From Collinsella tanakaei (GTDB lineage: Bacteria > Actinomycetota > Coriobacteriia > Coriobacteriales > Coriobacteriaceae), in assembly GCF_016900375.1 (NCBI RefSeq), contig NZ_JACJKB010000004.1:1-64000 (forward strand): DNA of 64,000 bases, given 5' to 3'. Positions 55,224-62,595 of the stretch are shown here, in pieces. The notes under the pieces are model-generated. The model saw only the letters and a list, made by a program, of their open reading frames with translations. It did not search any database and had not been told where the DNA came from. The position numbers and the translations under genes are program-made. The stretch's first letter is position 1; each line of letters starts with the position of its first letter.

Positions 55224-55376
55224 TGGTCAGAATTGCAGCTTGAGCATTTTAGGAACCCCCTGTCGGAGCCTCTTCGGAGCTCGAGAGAGGTCGATTTCCC
55301 GTAATCGAGCGCCAAATTGGGCACCCTGCCACCCTAAAAGCGCCCCGCGGCAATGCTCAAGTTACATTTTCTGCCA
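55224..55376. repeat. dispersed inverted-repeat element, copy C
   Basis: 153 bp. Left arm TGGTCAGAATTGCAGCTTGA then GCATTTTAGGAACCCCCTG; right arm reads inward on the other strand as TGGCAGAAAATGTAACTTGA then GCATT. It lies between convergent genes, 53 bases past the serpin stop and 64 past the transglutaminase stop. Its interior resembles that of copy D (CTCGA...GTCGATTT), so C and D are the closest pair. Confidence 0.9.
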
Positions 55377-55440
55377 GGCGCCGCCGCAGACCCGCGCGAA
55401 GAACCCGGCAACCTGCCGCAACGGGGCAACAGGGGGCCTT

Positions 55441-56238
55441 CTACCGATCGGCCTCGACGACCGAAGCGGAAACCCACTGGGTCTGCTCCACCCTGCCGCC
55501 CGAGAAGACGCCTATGTCCAGCATGCAGTCGCGGTAATCGCGGCCGTGCGCGATGGAGATGTAGTCATCGCCCACAAGCCTGTCGTGCGTGGGGTCGAGC
55601 CCGATCCAACGGCCCTCCTGGTAGACCTCGACCCACGCATGCGTCGCGCCCTCGCCGCCCAGCATGCCGGCGATATAGCGCGCCTCCAGGCCGATATGGC
55701 GGCAGATCGCGAGCATGACGTGAGCGTAGTCTTGGCAGACACCCGCACCCAGACCGAGCGCCTCCTCCGCCGTCGTTCGCACCGTCGTCGCACCCGGAGT
55801 GTAGACAAACGACCGGTACACCTCGTGCATGACGACGTGTGCGCGGTCGAGGGGGCATGCATCCTCCAGCTCCTCGAGCTGCGGGGCGATACGCGCCGCG
55901 AGCGCATCGAGATGCGGTCCCCATCCGGTGAGCTGCGATTCAAATCGGTAGAGCGGCTTTTCGGGCTCCGATTTCGTGTGCTCATTGTCCACAAACGCCG
56001 TACCCGTCACCCGATAGCGAAACTCATCATGCGCCTCGGGGATGAACCCCGTGACGACAAGCGAATCGAAGGAGTCGACGAGCGTCTCCAGCGGCACATC
56101 CGGCTCCAGATGCAAATCCACGTCCACGACCTGCTGCCGCGGACCGGTAACGGGGATGCAGCGCAGCTGGAACCGATGGGAGGTCACCGGCTCGCTGAAC
56201 GTAAGCTTCATCTCGTAATCGAATCGTAGTTTCTTCAC
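55441..56238 (-). CDS. transglutaminase-like cysteine peptidase
   Basis: 265 residues. N-terminal beta-rich domain (about 1-110; the bacterial transglutaminase N-domain), then the transglutaminase core with the triad: Cys in GAGVCQDYAHV (about residue 168), His in GATHAWVEVY, Asp in GLDPTHDRL. Such proteins act as peptidases or peptide ligases. It starts at GTG after GGAG, with 63 bases from the ATP-grasp/alpha-E gene upstream on the same strand. In many bacteria transglutaminase, alpha-E and ATP-grasp genes travel together, which supports a joint function. No signal peptide. Confidence 0.9.
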   Translation of the reverse strand: MKKLRFDYEMKLTFSEPVTSHRFQLRCIPVTGPRQQVVDVDLHLEPDVPLETLVDSFDSLVVTGFIPEAHDEFRYRVTGTAFVDNEHTKSEPEKPLYRFESQLTGWGPHLDALAARIAPQLEELEDACPLDRAHVVMHEVYRSFVYTPGATTVRTTAEEALGLGAGVCQDYAHVMLAICRHIGLEARYIAGMLGGEGATHAWVEVYQEGRWIGLDPTHDRLVGDDYISIAHGRDYRDCMLDIGVFSGGRVEQTQWVSASVVEADR

Positions 56239-56301
56239 TCCGGCTCCCTTGCCAACCTGATAAGCCGCACCTCAGACTCGGCTCGACACACCCTCGCGAT
56301 C

Positions 56302-58491
56302 TTACGAAAAGACAGGTTCCCGCTCGAGCTTGCCCGCGTCGAGGTGACCGTCCCACGCCATGCCCTCGGCAAGATCGCCACGGCGCCCCCAAACCGATGC
56401 GAGACGGTCGGCGACCTCGATGTACCCACGGACCATCAACGTCGGAACGATCTCGTCCAAGCCGTCGGCATAGCACTGGGGCAGCGGACGGTCGCCCAAC
56501 TGAAGCACGTAGCCACACAGTTTCCTCATCGGCGCGAGCATCATGTCCGTCGACAGGTTGAAACGGCTGTACAGATCCAGGCGCTCAAGGTACTTGCCGA
56601 TAAACACGAGCGCCTTGAACGACGGGTCGGCCGCGGAGTTCTCGACCCCGCCCCAGAACGCATGGAGGTTATCGGCGACGTCGCGCTGGCTGAACAGGCT
56701 CTCCTCATCCGACGGGCAAGCCGCGGCATCATCGATCTTCGCCAGTGCGAGCTCGATGTATTGCAGCAGGCGCGTGCTCAGCTCCGGCCGCAGGATAACC
56801 GCATTGTTGAACGCCGCCGCCATGGCGCTCCTCACGGAATCGGGGTTGTCCTGATCGTAGAGAAACGCATGGATGAACGCGTCGAAGTCATCGAAATCCT
56901 CGGGCAGATCGAGCGCGCGGGCAAAGGGGCGGAACGCCTCGACATCCGAATCGGCAACACGATCGTAGAACGGGAAGAAGACGTTGAGCGTCGTGTACAC
57001 GCGCTCGGTATAGCGGCCGAGCCAGAAGAGGTTGTCCGCCTTGCTGGCGGTCACCAGGGCGATCGTCCGATGGCGCGCATGGTCGAGCGCGCTGCGAACC
57101 CGCTCGCGAACCCCGTTCTCCGACGACGCCGCATCCTCCGAGGCGAGCACCCAGGTGTCTTTGAACCCGCCGCCCTGCGAGGAGTTGACGATCATCTCCC
57201 CAGGGACAGACGAGTACCTGGTCAGGCCTGAATACCATACGTGCGTATGCTTGCCGGTCAGCACGAAGGCGCGCAGGTCGCACTTGCGCGGCACGCGCTC
57301 GCCTGTCTTCTGGTCGATCACGTCGAGATCGCGGAAGTTGATGACCTCCTGGGCGATGAAGCGGCGCGGCTCCGCCTCGATGCGGCTGGCAAGGTCGACG
57401 AGCTGATCCTTGGTGAGGGAGGCGCCGAAGACCACGCCGTAGCCGCCCGCCTCGGCGACATCCTTGATGACAAGCTCGTCCAGGCGCGACAGCACCAGCT
57501 TGCGGTCCTCATCGAACTGGGGAAGATAGGTGGGGGCGTTTTGCAGAATCGGCTCCTCGTCCAGGTAATAGCGGATCATGCGGGGCACGAAGTAGTACAT
57601 CGCCTTGTCGTCCGCCACGCCGTTGCCCGGCGCGTTCACGATGGCGACGTTGCCCGCACGATATGCCGCAAGCAGGCCGGGCACGCCGATGACCGAGTCC
57701 GGATTGAAGGCAAAGGGGTCGAGGTACTCGTCGGACAGGCGCCGGTACACTACGCCGACCCGATGCCGCTCGCCCGCATAGTCGCGCAGGTAGAGCTTAT
57801 TGCCCACGACCTCGAGATCCTCGGGGAAGGCAAGCTCGGCACCGGTCATCTCCGCCAGATACGCATGCTCGAAGAAGGCCGAGTTGTAGCGCCCGGGCGA
57901 GAGGACCACCGCGATACCGCCGCAGGACACGAAATCCATCGAGCGGCGCAGGAGGCGCGGGTAGTCGCGGTTGTCGCGCAGGGGAACCCGGCGAAACTGC
58001 CTCGGGCAGATCCGGCGTTCGATCTCGCGCACGAACAGCGGGTAGCTCGCTCCGGATGGAATGCGCAGGTTGTCCTCGAGCACCCACCAGGTGCCATCGT
58101 CACCCTGGACAAGGTCCTCGCCCGCGATGTGCGCGTAGACCCCACCGGGCGGCGTGACGCCGTTCACCTGCGGAAGATAGGCTGGCGAGGTGTAGATGTA
58201 CTCCTCCGGCACGATACCGTCGCGCACGATGCGCTTATCCCCATAGACGTCGAGCAGAAACGCGTTCAGAGCGCGCACGCGCTGCTTCAGCCCCGCCTCG
58301 AGCCGATCGTACTCCTTTGCGGGAATGATGCGCGGCACAGAATCGTATGGGAAGAGCTGGTCGTGATAGATGCCCTGCTTGTAGATACCGAAGCGCACGC
58401 CGTTGCGCGCAAGCTCGCGGTTGATGGATGATCGATGCGATGCCAAGCTGGTGGCAAGCTCGCGGGCAGCGGTTTCGATTCCCATAGCCAT
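56302..58491 (-). CDS. fused circularly permuted ATP-grasp and alpha-E protein
   Basis: 729 residues combining two proteins that are usually separate. Residues about 1-470 are a circularly permuted ATP-grasp (DUF404/DUF407): GVRFGIYKQGIYHDQLFPYD, VLEDNLRIPSGASYPLF, VLSPGRYNSAFFEHAYLA, PGNGVADDKAMYYFVP, VIKDVAEAGGYGVVFG (the ATP lysine), RKCDLRAFVL, and NSSQGGGFKDTWVL. Residues about 480-720 are alpha-E (DUF403), all-helical: ASKADNLFWLGRYTERVYTTLNVFFPFYDRV near its start, and FIGKYLERLDLYSRFNLSTDMM. These families are predicted to ligate peptides; products are not known. It is upstream of the transglutaminase gene. Codon 3 (ATG) may be the true start because AAGG is 8 bases before it. Confidence 0.9.
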   Translation of the reverse strand: MAMGIETAARELATSLASHRSSINRELARNGVRFGIYKQGIYHDQLFPYDSVPRIIPAKEYDRLEAGLKQRVRALNAFLLDVYGDKRIVRDGIVPEEYIYTSPAYLPQVNGVTPPGGVYAHIAGEDLVQGDDGTWWVLEDNLRIPSGASYPLFVREIERRICPRQFRRVPLRDNRDYPRLLRRSMDFVSCGGIAVVLSPGRYNSAFFEHAYLAEMTGAELAFPEDLEVVGNKLYLRDYAGERHRVGVVYRRLSDEYLDPFAFNPDSVIGVPGLLAAYRAGNVAIVNAPGNGVADDKAMYYFVPRMIRYYLDEEPILQNAPTYLPQFDEDRKLVLSRLDELVIKDVAEAGGYGVVFGASLTKDQLVDLASRIEAEPRRFIAQEVINFRDLDVIDQKTGERVPRKCDLRAFVLTGKHTHVWYSGLTRYSSVPGEMIVNSSQGGGFKDTWVLASEDAASSENGVRERVRSALDHARHRTIALVTASKADNLFWLGRYTERVYTTLNVFFPFYDRVADSDVEAFRPFARALDLPEDFDDFDAFIHAFLYDQDNPDSVRSAMAAAFNNAVILRPELSTRLLQYIELALAKIDDAAACPSDEESLFSQRDVADNLHAFWGGVENSAADPSFKALVFIGKYLERLDLYSRFNLSTDMMLAPMRKLCGYVLQLGDRPLPQCYADGLDEIVPTLMVRGYIEVADRLASVWGRRGDLAEGMAWDGHLDAGKLEREPVFS

Positions 58492-58698
58492 AGCCTTCCG
58501 ATACGGGGTCGGTCACGATGGCCACACGATATCGGTGCTGTGTTTCCGGCTTGCGTCGAGGGGGTATCCGAAATCGAAAAAGAACGTTGCCTGCTGAATA
58601 CAAGATTTCGCAATCGCCTCGAAATCGCGGCTGAACCGTAGGTGCACAACGCGCTCGCAGCGACAAAGGACCCGCGGCTGACCCTCAGCGAGACCCGC

Positions 58699-58850
58699 TG
58701 GCTAAAACTGCAACTTGAGCATTTTAGAGACCCCCTGCAGACGCCTTCCGGGACTCGAATCGGATCGATTTTCCGCTCTCTACTGCCCTATTCGGCGTCC
58801 AAGCGTCTTTATAGCTCCCCACAGGAATGCTCAAGTTACATTTTCTGCCA
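58699..58850. repeat. dispersed inverted-repeat element, copy D
   Basis: 152 bp. Left arm TGGCTAAAACTGCAACTTGA then GCATTTTAGAGACCCCCTG; right arm, read inward, TGGCAGAAAATGTAACTTGA then GCATT. AACTTGAGCATT pairs perfectly between the arms. It is 101 bases past the glycosyltransferase stop and 207 bases upstream of the ATP-grasp start, so C and D bracket that gene pair. Confidence 0.9.
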
Positions 58851-58918
58851 GGTGCCGCCGTGAACCCGCGTGGAAAGCCCATCCCCTTGTCGCAGCGGAG
58901 CGAAAAGCGGCGCAAAGC

Positions 58919-58948
58919 AAATCCGGCGCCCGCAAGGACGCCGGATTT
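58919..58948 (-). terminator. terminator of the glycosyltransferase gene
   Basis: A perfect 10-bp stem (58919-58928 with 58939-58948), directly past the stop and followed on the minus strand by GCTTTGCG. Confidence 0.7.
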
Positions 58949-58951
58949 CGT

Positions 58952-59998
58952 CTAGTTGAACTTGAAGATCTTGCTCGCCAGATGGTACAAGCCGATCGTG
59001 GTCTTCTCGCCCGCGCGGCTGGGCAGGTTCGTGCCCACGCCCATGAGGCCGTAGCGCGCGTGGCGGTACATGCGCTCATCGTAGGCCTTGAGGTCGTGCC
59101 ACAGGTCGCGCAGCCATGTCTTGGCCTCCGGGTTGTCCGAGAGCTTGGAGAACACCGAGCAGATGGACATCATCATCGTGAAGTAGTGCATCATGTACGA
59201 GCGCAGGCGCGGGGGCTCCACCTCGTCGTAGAGGTGATACGCGTTCATCATGATGCGCGTGATGCGGAACTGCTGGTCCAGGCGCTTGACCATCGTGGCC
59301 TCGTTCACGCTCTGGCCCTCGCGGCCGATAAAGTAGCGATAAAGGTCGATATCGGCGTAGTAGAGCGTCTTGCAGCGCGGCAGCGGCACGTAAGCGTAGA
59401 TATTGTCCACGTAGAACGTGTGCGCCGGCAGCGGCAGGTCGGCCTCGCGCAGCACATCTGTGCGGTAGCACAGGCTGTGCATCAGCAGGTTCTGGTCGGG
59501 ACGGAAACGCCCGACCTCGTTCCAGGTGAAGATCTTCTTGCGCGGAAGAGCCGTGCGGTAGCCGATCGTCTGGTGCGTGCCCTCGTGGACCTTCTCGTAC
59601 ACGTAGTTCGAGATGAACAGGTCCACGCGGGTGCCGCGCTCCTCGAAGCCGCGCAGGATCGTCAGCATCGTAGAGAGCGCCGAGGCGTCGAGCCAGTCGT
59701 CGGAGTCCACGACCTTGTAGTAGGTACCGGTGGCCTCGCGCAGGCCGGAGAGGACGGCGATGCCGTGACCGCCGTTCTCCTGGTGCACCGCGCGAATGAT
59801 GCCCGGATAGCGGGCCTCCCACTCGTCGGCCTTGGCGGGCGTCTCGTCGACGCTGCCGTCGTCCACGATGATGATCTCGATGTCCGAGGCGTAGCTCGAG
59901 CCCTCGAGAATCGACGTGATGCAGCGGTCCATATCGGCAGCCGCGTTGTACGACGGGATGCCGAACGTAACTACCTTGTGCGTAGCGGAACTAGGCAT
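58952..59998 (-). CDS. family 2 glycosyltransferase
   Basis: 348 residues from the ATG at 59996-59998, which overlaps the glf stop (ATGCCTAG) and so is probably translationally coupled; an earlier in-frame ATG at 60014-60016 is possible. GT-A fold: VTFGIPSYNAAADMDRCITS, the nucleotide-binding VDDGSVDETPAKADEW, ENGGHGIAVLSGLREATGTY and the metal-binding DSDDWLD. The C-terminal part (about 200-348) is helical without clear membrane segments. Sugar unknown; because glf precedes it, a galactofuranosyl transferase for a surface glycan is a fair guess. A terminator follows at once. Confidence 0.85.
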   Translation of the reverse strand: MPSSATHKVVTFGIPSYNAAADMDRCITSILEGSSYASDIEIIIVDDGSVDETPAKADEWEARYPGIIRAVHQENGGHGIAVLSGLREATGTYYKVVDSDDWLDASALSTMLTILRGFEERGTRVDLFISNYVYEKVHEGTHQTIGYRTALPRKKIFTWNEVGRFRPDQNLLMHSLCYRTDVLREADLPLPAHTFYVDNIYAYVPLPRCKTLYYADIDLYRYFIGREGQSVNEATMVKRLDQQFRITRIMMNAYHLYDEVEPPRLRSYMMHYFTMMMSICSVFSKLSDNPEAKTWLRDLWHDLKAYDERMYRHARYGLMGVGTNLPSRAGEKTTIGLYHLASKIFKFN

Positions 59999-61193
59999 GG
60001 CAGGCGATGATCTCATCCGACAGCGTGAGGGCGGAATCCGTCACGGCGTCCATGTCGTAGTAGCGGTACTCGGCCAGACGGCCCACCGGGTGGAAGTTGG
60101 TGAGGTTGACCACGCGGTCGAGGTAGCGCTCGTACAGGGCGCGGTTCTCGGGGTCGAGGATCGCATAGTACGGCGTCTGGCCGCTGCCGGGCTCGTAGGC
60201 GTGGCTGTACTCCTTCATGATGGTGGTCTTGCCGGGCACCACCTGACCGGTCATGTTCTTGAACTCAGTGATGCGCGTGAAGTCCTCGCTCACCGTGTAG
60301 TTCACGGTGCCGACCGGCTGGTACTGGTCGACGTCGAGGGTCTCGAACTTCATGTCGAGGGTGCGGTACGGAAGCGCGCCCAGATCGAGGCCGAACAGCT
60401 CATCGAGCGGGCCGGTGTAGACGATCTCGCCGCCGTACACCTTGCCGCACACGCTGACGCTCGTCTCGCCGATCTCGAAGATGTCGCGGGCGTCCACGTT
60501 CACGAACACGTCGATCAGGTCGTGATCGAGCATGTTCTCGAACAGGTGCGTATAGCCCTGGGCGGGCATGCCCTGGAAGGGGGCCTGCGGGAAGTAACGG
60601 TCGTCATCGCCGATGAACACGGGCACGCGGCCGGTGACCGAGGGATCGATCTGATCGGGGGTCTGGCCCCACTGCTTCATCGTGTAGTGGAGGAAGACGT
60701 TCTCGTACACGTAGTCGGCGATCTCGACGAGCTCGGGGTCGTTCTTGGAGCGCAGCTCCATGATAGGGACCTTCTTGTCCTCACCGAAGGTGTCGACGAG
60801 CTTGCGGTACAGCTGCTCGCCGCGCTCCTCGCCGAAGGCGAGCTTCATGCTCTGGTGGTTGAACGGAACGGGCATGAGCGTGCCGTGGATGTTGGCAAGC
60901 ACCTTGTGCTGGTAGTCCGTCCACTCCGTGAAGCGCGAGAGGAAGTTATGGACGCGCTCGTTGAAGGTGTGGTAGATGTGCGGTCCATACAGGTGAATGA
61001 GAATGCCGGCCTCATCCAGGCAATCGTAGGCGTTACCGGCGATGTGATTCCTGCGCTCGAGCACGGCGACACGGAACCCCGAGGTCTCCGCAAGGCGACG
61101 GGCGCACACGGCGCCAGCGTAGCCCGCGCCGACAACGATCATGTCGTACGCATCGGGATTGAAGTCTTGCGGAAGTCCAGACGTGACCTGCAT
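59991..61193 (-). CDS. glf: UDP-galactopyranose mutase
   Basis: 400 residues from the ATG preceded by AAGGAG at 5-6 bases; the 28 in-frame codons upstream are not coding. The FAD flavoenzyme converts UDP-galactopyranose to UDP-galactofuranose. N-terminal dinucleotide fold MIVVGAGYAGAVCARRLAE, RRNHIAGNAYDCLDEAGI, YGPHIYHTFNERVHNFL, the KQWGQTPDQIDPSVTGRVPV substrate segment, and C-terminal HPVGRLAEYRYYDMD. Galactofuranose occurs in bacterial surface polymers but not in mammals. It forms an operon with the glycosyltransferase. A -10 (TATAAT, 61264-61269) lies upstream. Confidence 0.95.
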   Translation of the reverse strand: MQVTSGLPQDFNPDAYDMIVVGAGYAGAVCARRLAETSGFRVAVLERRNHIAGNAYDCLDEAGILIHLYGPHIYHTFNERVHNFLSRFTEWTDYQHKVLANIHGTLMPVPFNHQSMKLAFGEERGEQLYRKLVDTFGEDKKVPIMELRSKNDPELVEIADYVYENVFLHYTMKQWGQTPDQIDPSVTGRVPVFIGDDDRYFPQAPFQGMPAQGYTHLFENMLDHDLIDVFVNVDARDIFEIGETSVSVCGKVYGGEIVYTGPLDELFGLDLGALPYRTLDMKFETLDVDQYQPVGTVNYTVSEDFTRITEFKNMTGQVVPGKTTIMKEYSHAYEPGSGQTPYYAILDPENRALYERYLDRVVNLTNFHPVGRLAEYRYYDMDAVTDSALTLSDEIIACHA

Positions 61194-61263
61194 CACAGCT
61201 CCTTGTACTATTCCCAATAACAAAAAACACCAGCGGCGCACGCGCACGCAAAATGTTTTCAGG

Positions 61264-61287
61264 ATTATAGCGCTCAAATCCTATAAT
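61264..61287. promoter_or_regulatory. divergent glf/pta -10 elements
   Basis: TATAAT on the minus strand at 61264-61269 (for glf, 71 bases from the ATG) and TATAAT on the plus strand at 61282-61287 (for pta). They are close enough that the two polymerases would compete. The -35 regions are weak on both sides. Confidence 0.6.
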
Positions 61288-61351
61288 TAAGCTTGCCACA
61301 CAAGGAAAGCTCAACACCCGTGCTGTGCTGGGCCAAGATGCAAGGAGAATC

Positions 61352-62338
61352 ATGAGCGATTTCCTGAACCGTATGAAGGCGGCCGCCAAGGCCGACCTCA
61401 AGACCATCGTGCTGCCTGAGGGCGAGGATCCCCGCACCATCGAGGCTGCCAAGAAGATCGTCGAGGAGGGCCTCGCCAACCTCGTCATCCTGGGCAAGCC
61501 CGAGGAGATCGACATCGAGGGCGTCACCGTCATCGACCCGACGAGCCCCGATGCCCCCAAGCACGAGGAGTACGCGCAGAAGTTCGCCGAGCTCCGCGCC
61601 AAGAAGGGCGTGACCATCGAGCAGGCCCGCGCCCAGGTCATGGACGCCACCTACTACGGCACCATGATGGTCAAGATGGGCGACGCCGACGGCCTCGTCT
61701 CCGGCGCCTGCCACTCCACCGCCAACACCCTGCGCCCGGCGCTCCAGATCCTGAAGACCGCCCCCGGCACCAAGCTCGTGTCCGCCTTCATGGTCATGTG
61801 CACCCAGACGCCCGAGTTCGGCGCCGACGGCACCCTCGTGTTCGCCGACTGCGGCCTGAACATCGACCCGACCTCCGACGAGCTGTCCGAGATCGCCATC
61901 GCCTCGGCCAACTCCTTCAAGACCTTCATGGGCGATGTCGAGCCCAAGGTCGCCATGCTCTCCTACTCCACCATGGGCTCCGCCGGCGGCGACACCGCCA
62001 AGAAGGTCCAGGAGGCCACCGCGTTCGCCAAGGAGAAGGCGCCTGAGCTCGCCGTCGACGGCGATCTGCAGCTCGATGCCGCCATCGTGCCGAGCGTCGC
62101 TTCGCTGAAGGCCCCCGAGTCCAAGGTCGCCGGCCACGCCAACGTGCTCGTGTTCCCGAACCTCGAGTGCGGCAACATCGGCTACAAGCTGGTCCAGCGC
62201 TTCGGCCGCGCCGAGGCCTACGGCCCCATCCTGCAGGGCATCGCCAAGCCGGTGAACGACCTGTCCCGCGGCTGCTCCGCCGACGACATCGTGGGTGTCG
62301 TGGCCATCACCGCCGTCCAGGCGCAGATGGCCGAGTAG
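61352..62338 (+). CDS. pta: phosphate acetyltransferase
   Basis: 328 residues from the ATG after AAGGAG. Converts acetyl-CoA and phosphate to acetyl phosphate, which acetate kinase uses to make ATP in fermentation. Short Pta type without the P-loop regulatory domain of E. coli. Motifs: TIVLPEGEDPRTIEAAKKI, YGTMMVKMGDADGLVSGACHSTANTLRPALQ, DCGLNIDPTSDELSEIA, LSYSTMGSAGG, DAAIVPSVASLKAPES, VFPNLECGNIGYKLVQRF, GPILQGIAKPVNDLSRGC. No ackA follows in this window. Strong codon bias is consistent with high expression. Confidence 0.97.
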   Translation: MSDFLNRMKAAAKADLKTIVLPEGEDPRTIEAAKKIVEEGLANLVILGKPEEIDIEGVTVIDPTSPDAPKHEEYAQKFAELRAKKGVTIEQARAQVMDATYYGTMMVKMGDADGLVSGACHSTANTLRPALQILKTAPGTKLVSAFMVMCTQTPEFGADGTLVFADCGLNIDPTSDELSEIAIASANSFKTFMGDVEPKVAMLSYSTMGSAGGDTAKKVQEATAFAKEKAPELAVDGDLQLDAAIVPSVASLKAPESKVAGHANVLVFPNLECGNIGYKLVQRFGRAEAYGPILQGIAKPVNDLSRGCSADDIVGVVAITAVQAQMAE

Positions 62339-62361
62339 CCTCCGCGCTCCGCTGACCTGAC

Positions 62362-62448
62362 CGGAAGCCCCCGGAACGGATCCACGCGCGCGTCCTCGCC
62401 CTACGGGCTGCGGGATTGCGCGCTTAGGATTCCGTTCCGGGGGCTTCC
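62362..62448 (+). terminator. long hairpin after pta
   Basis: Perfect 18-bp arms (62362-62379 with 62431-62448) closing an 87-base structure with an inner GC-rich stem, followed by TGCGTTTACT. It lies 23 bases past pta. It is larger than usual for a terminator, but placed like one. Confidence 0.65.
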
Positions 62449-62564
62449 TGCGTTTACTCGGTTGGAGCGCGGGGGCTGCTCGGCCAGCTGCGAGGGTGCG
62501 GCGATGGCGCAGCGAGCTTGCTGGGAGCTTGGTTGAGGCGGTGACAGGCTGACGCAGGGCTCGG

Positions 62565-62595
62565 TGACAAGTTGGGGCCGGGTACAACCTTGTCA
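62565..62595 (-). terminator. hairpin at the malQ stop codon
   Basis: TGACAAGTTG (62565-62574) pairs with 62585-62595 with one bulge, overlapping the malQ stop. No U-run, so a weak call. Confidence 0.35.

Larger units (their letters stand above)
58492..58951. other. intergenic region with repeat copy D
   Basis: About 460 bases between the ATP-grasp gene and the glycosyltransferase gene, both on the minus strand. It holds copy D (58699-58850) and the glycosyltransferase terminator (58919-58948). The stretch 58492-58698 should hold the promoter of the ATP-grasp/transglutaminase pair; a TATTCA near 58599 is the only weak sign. Confidence 0.5.
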
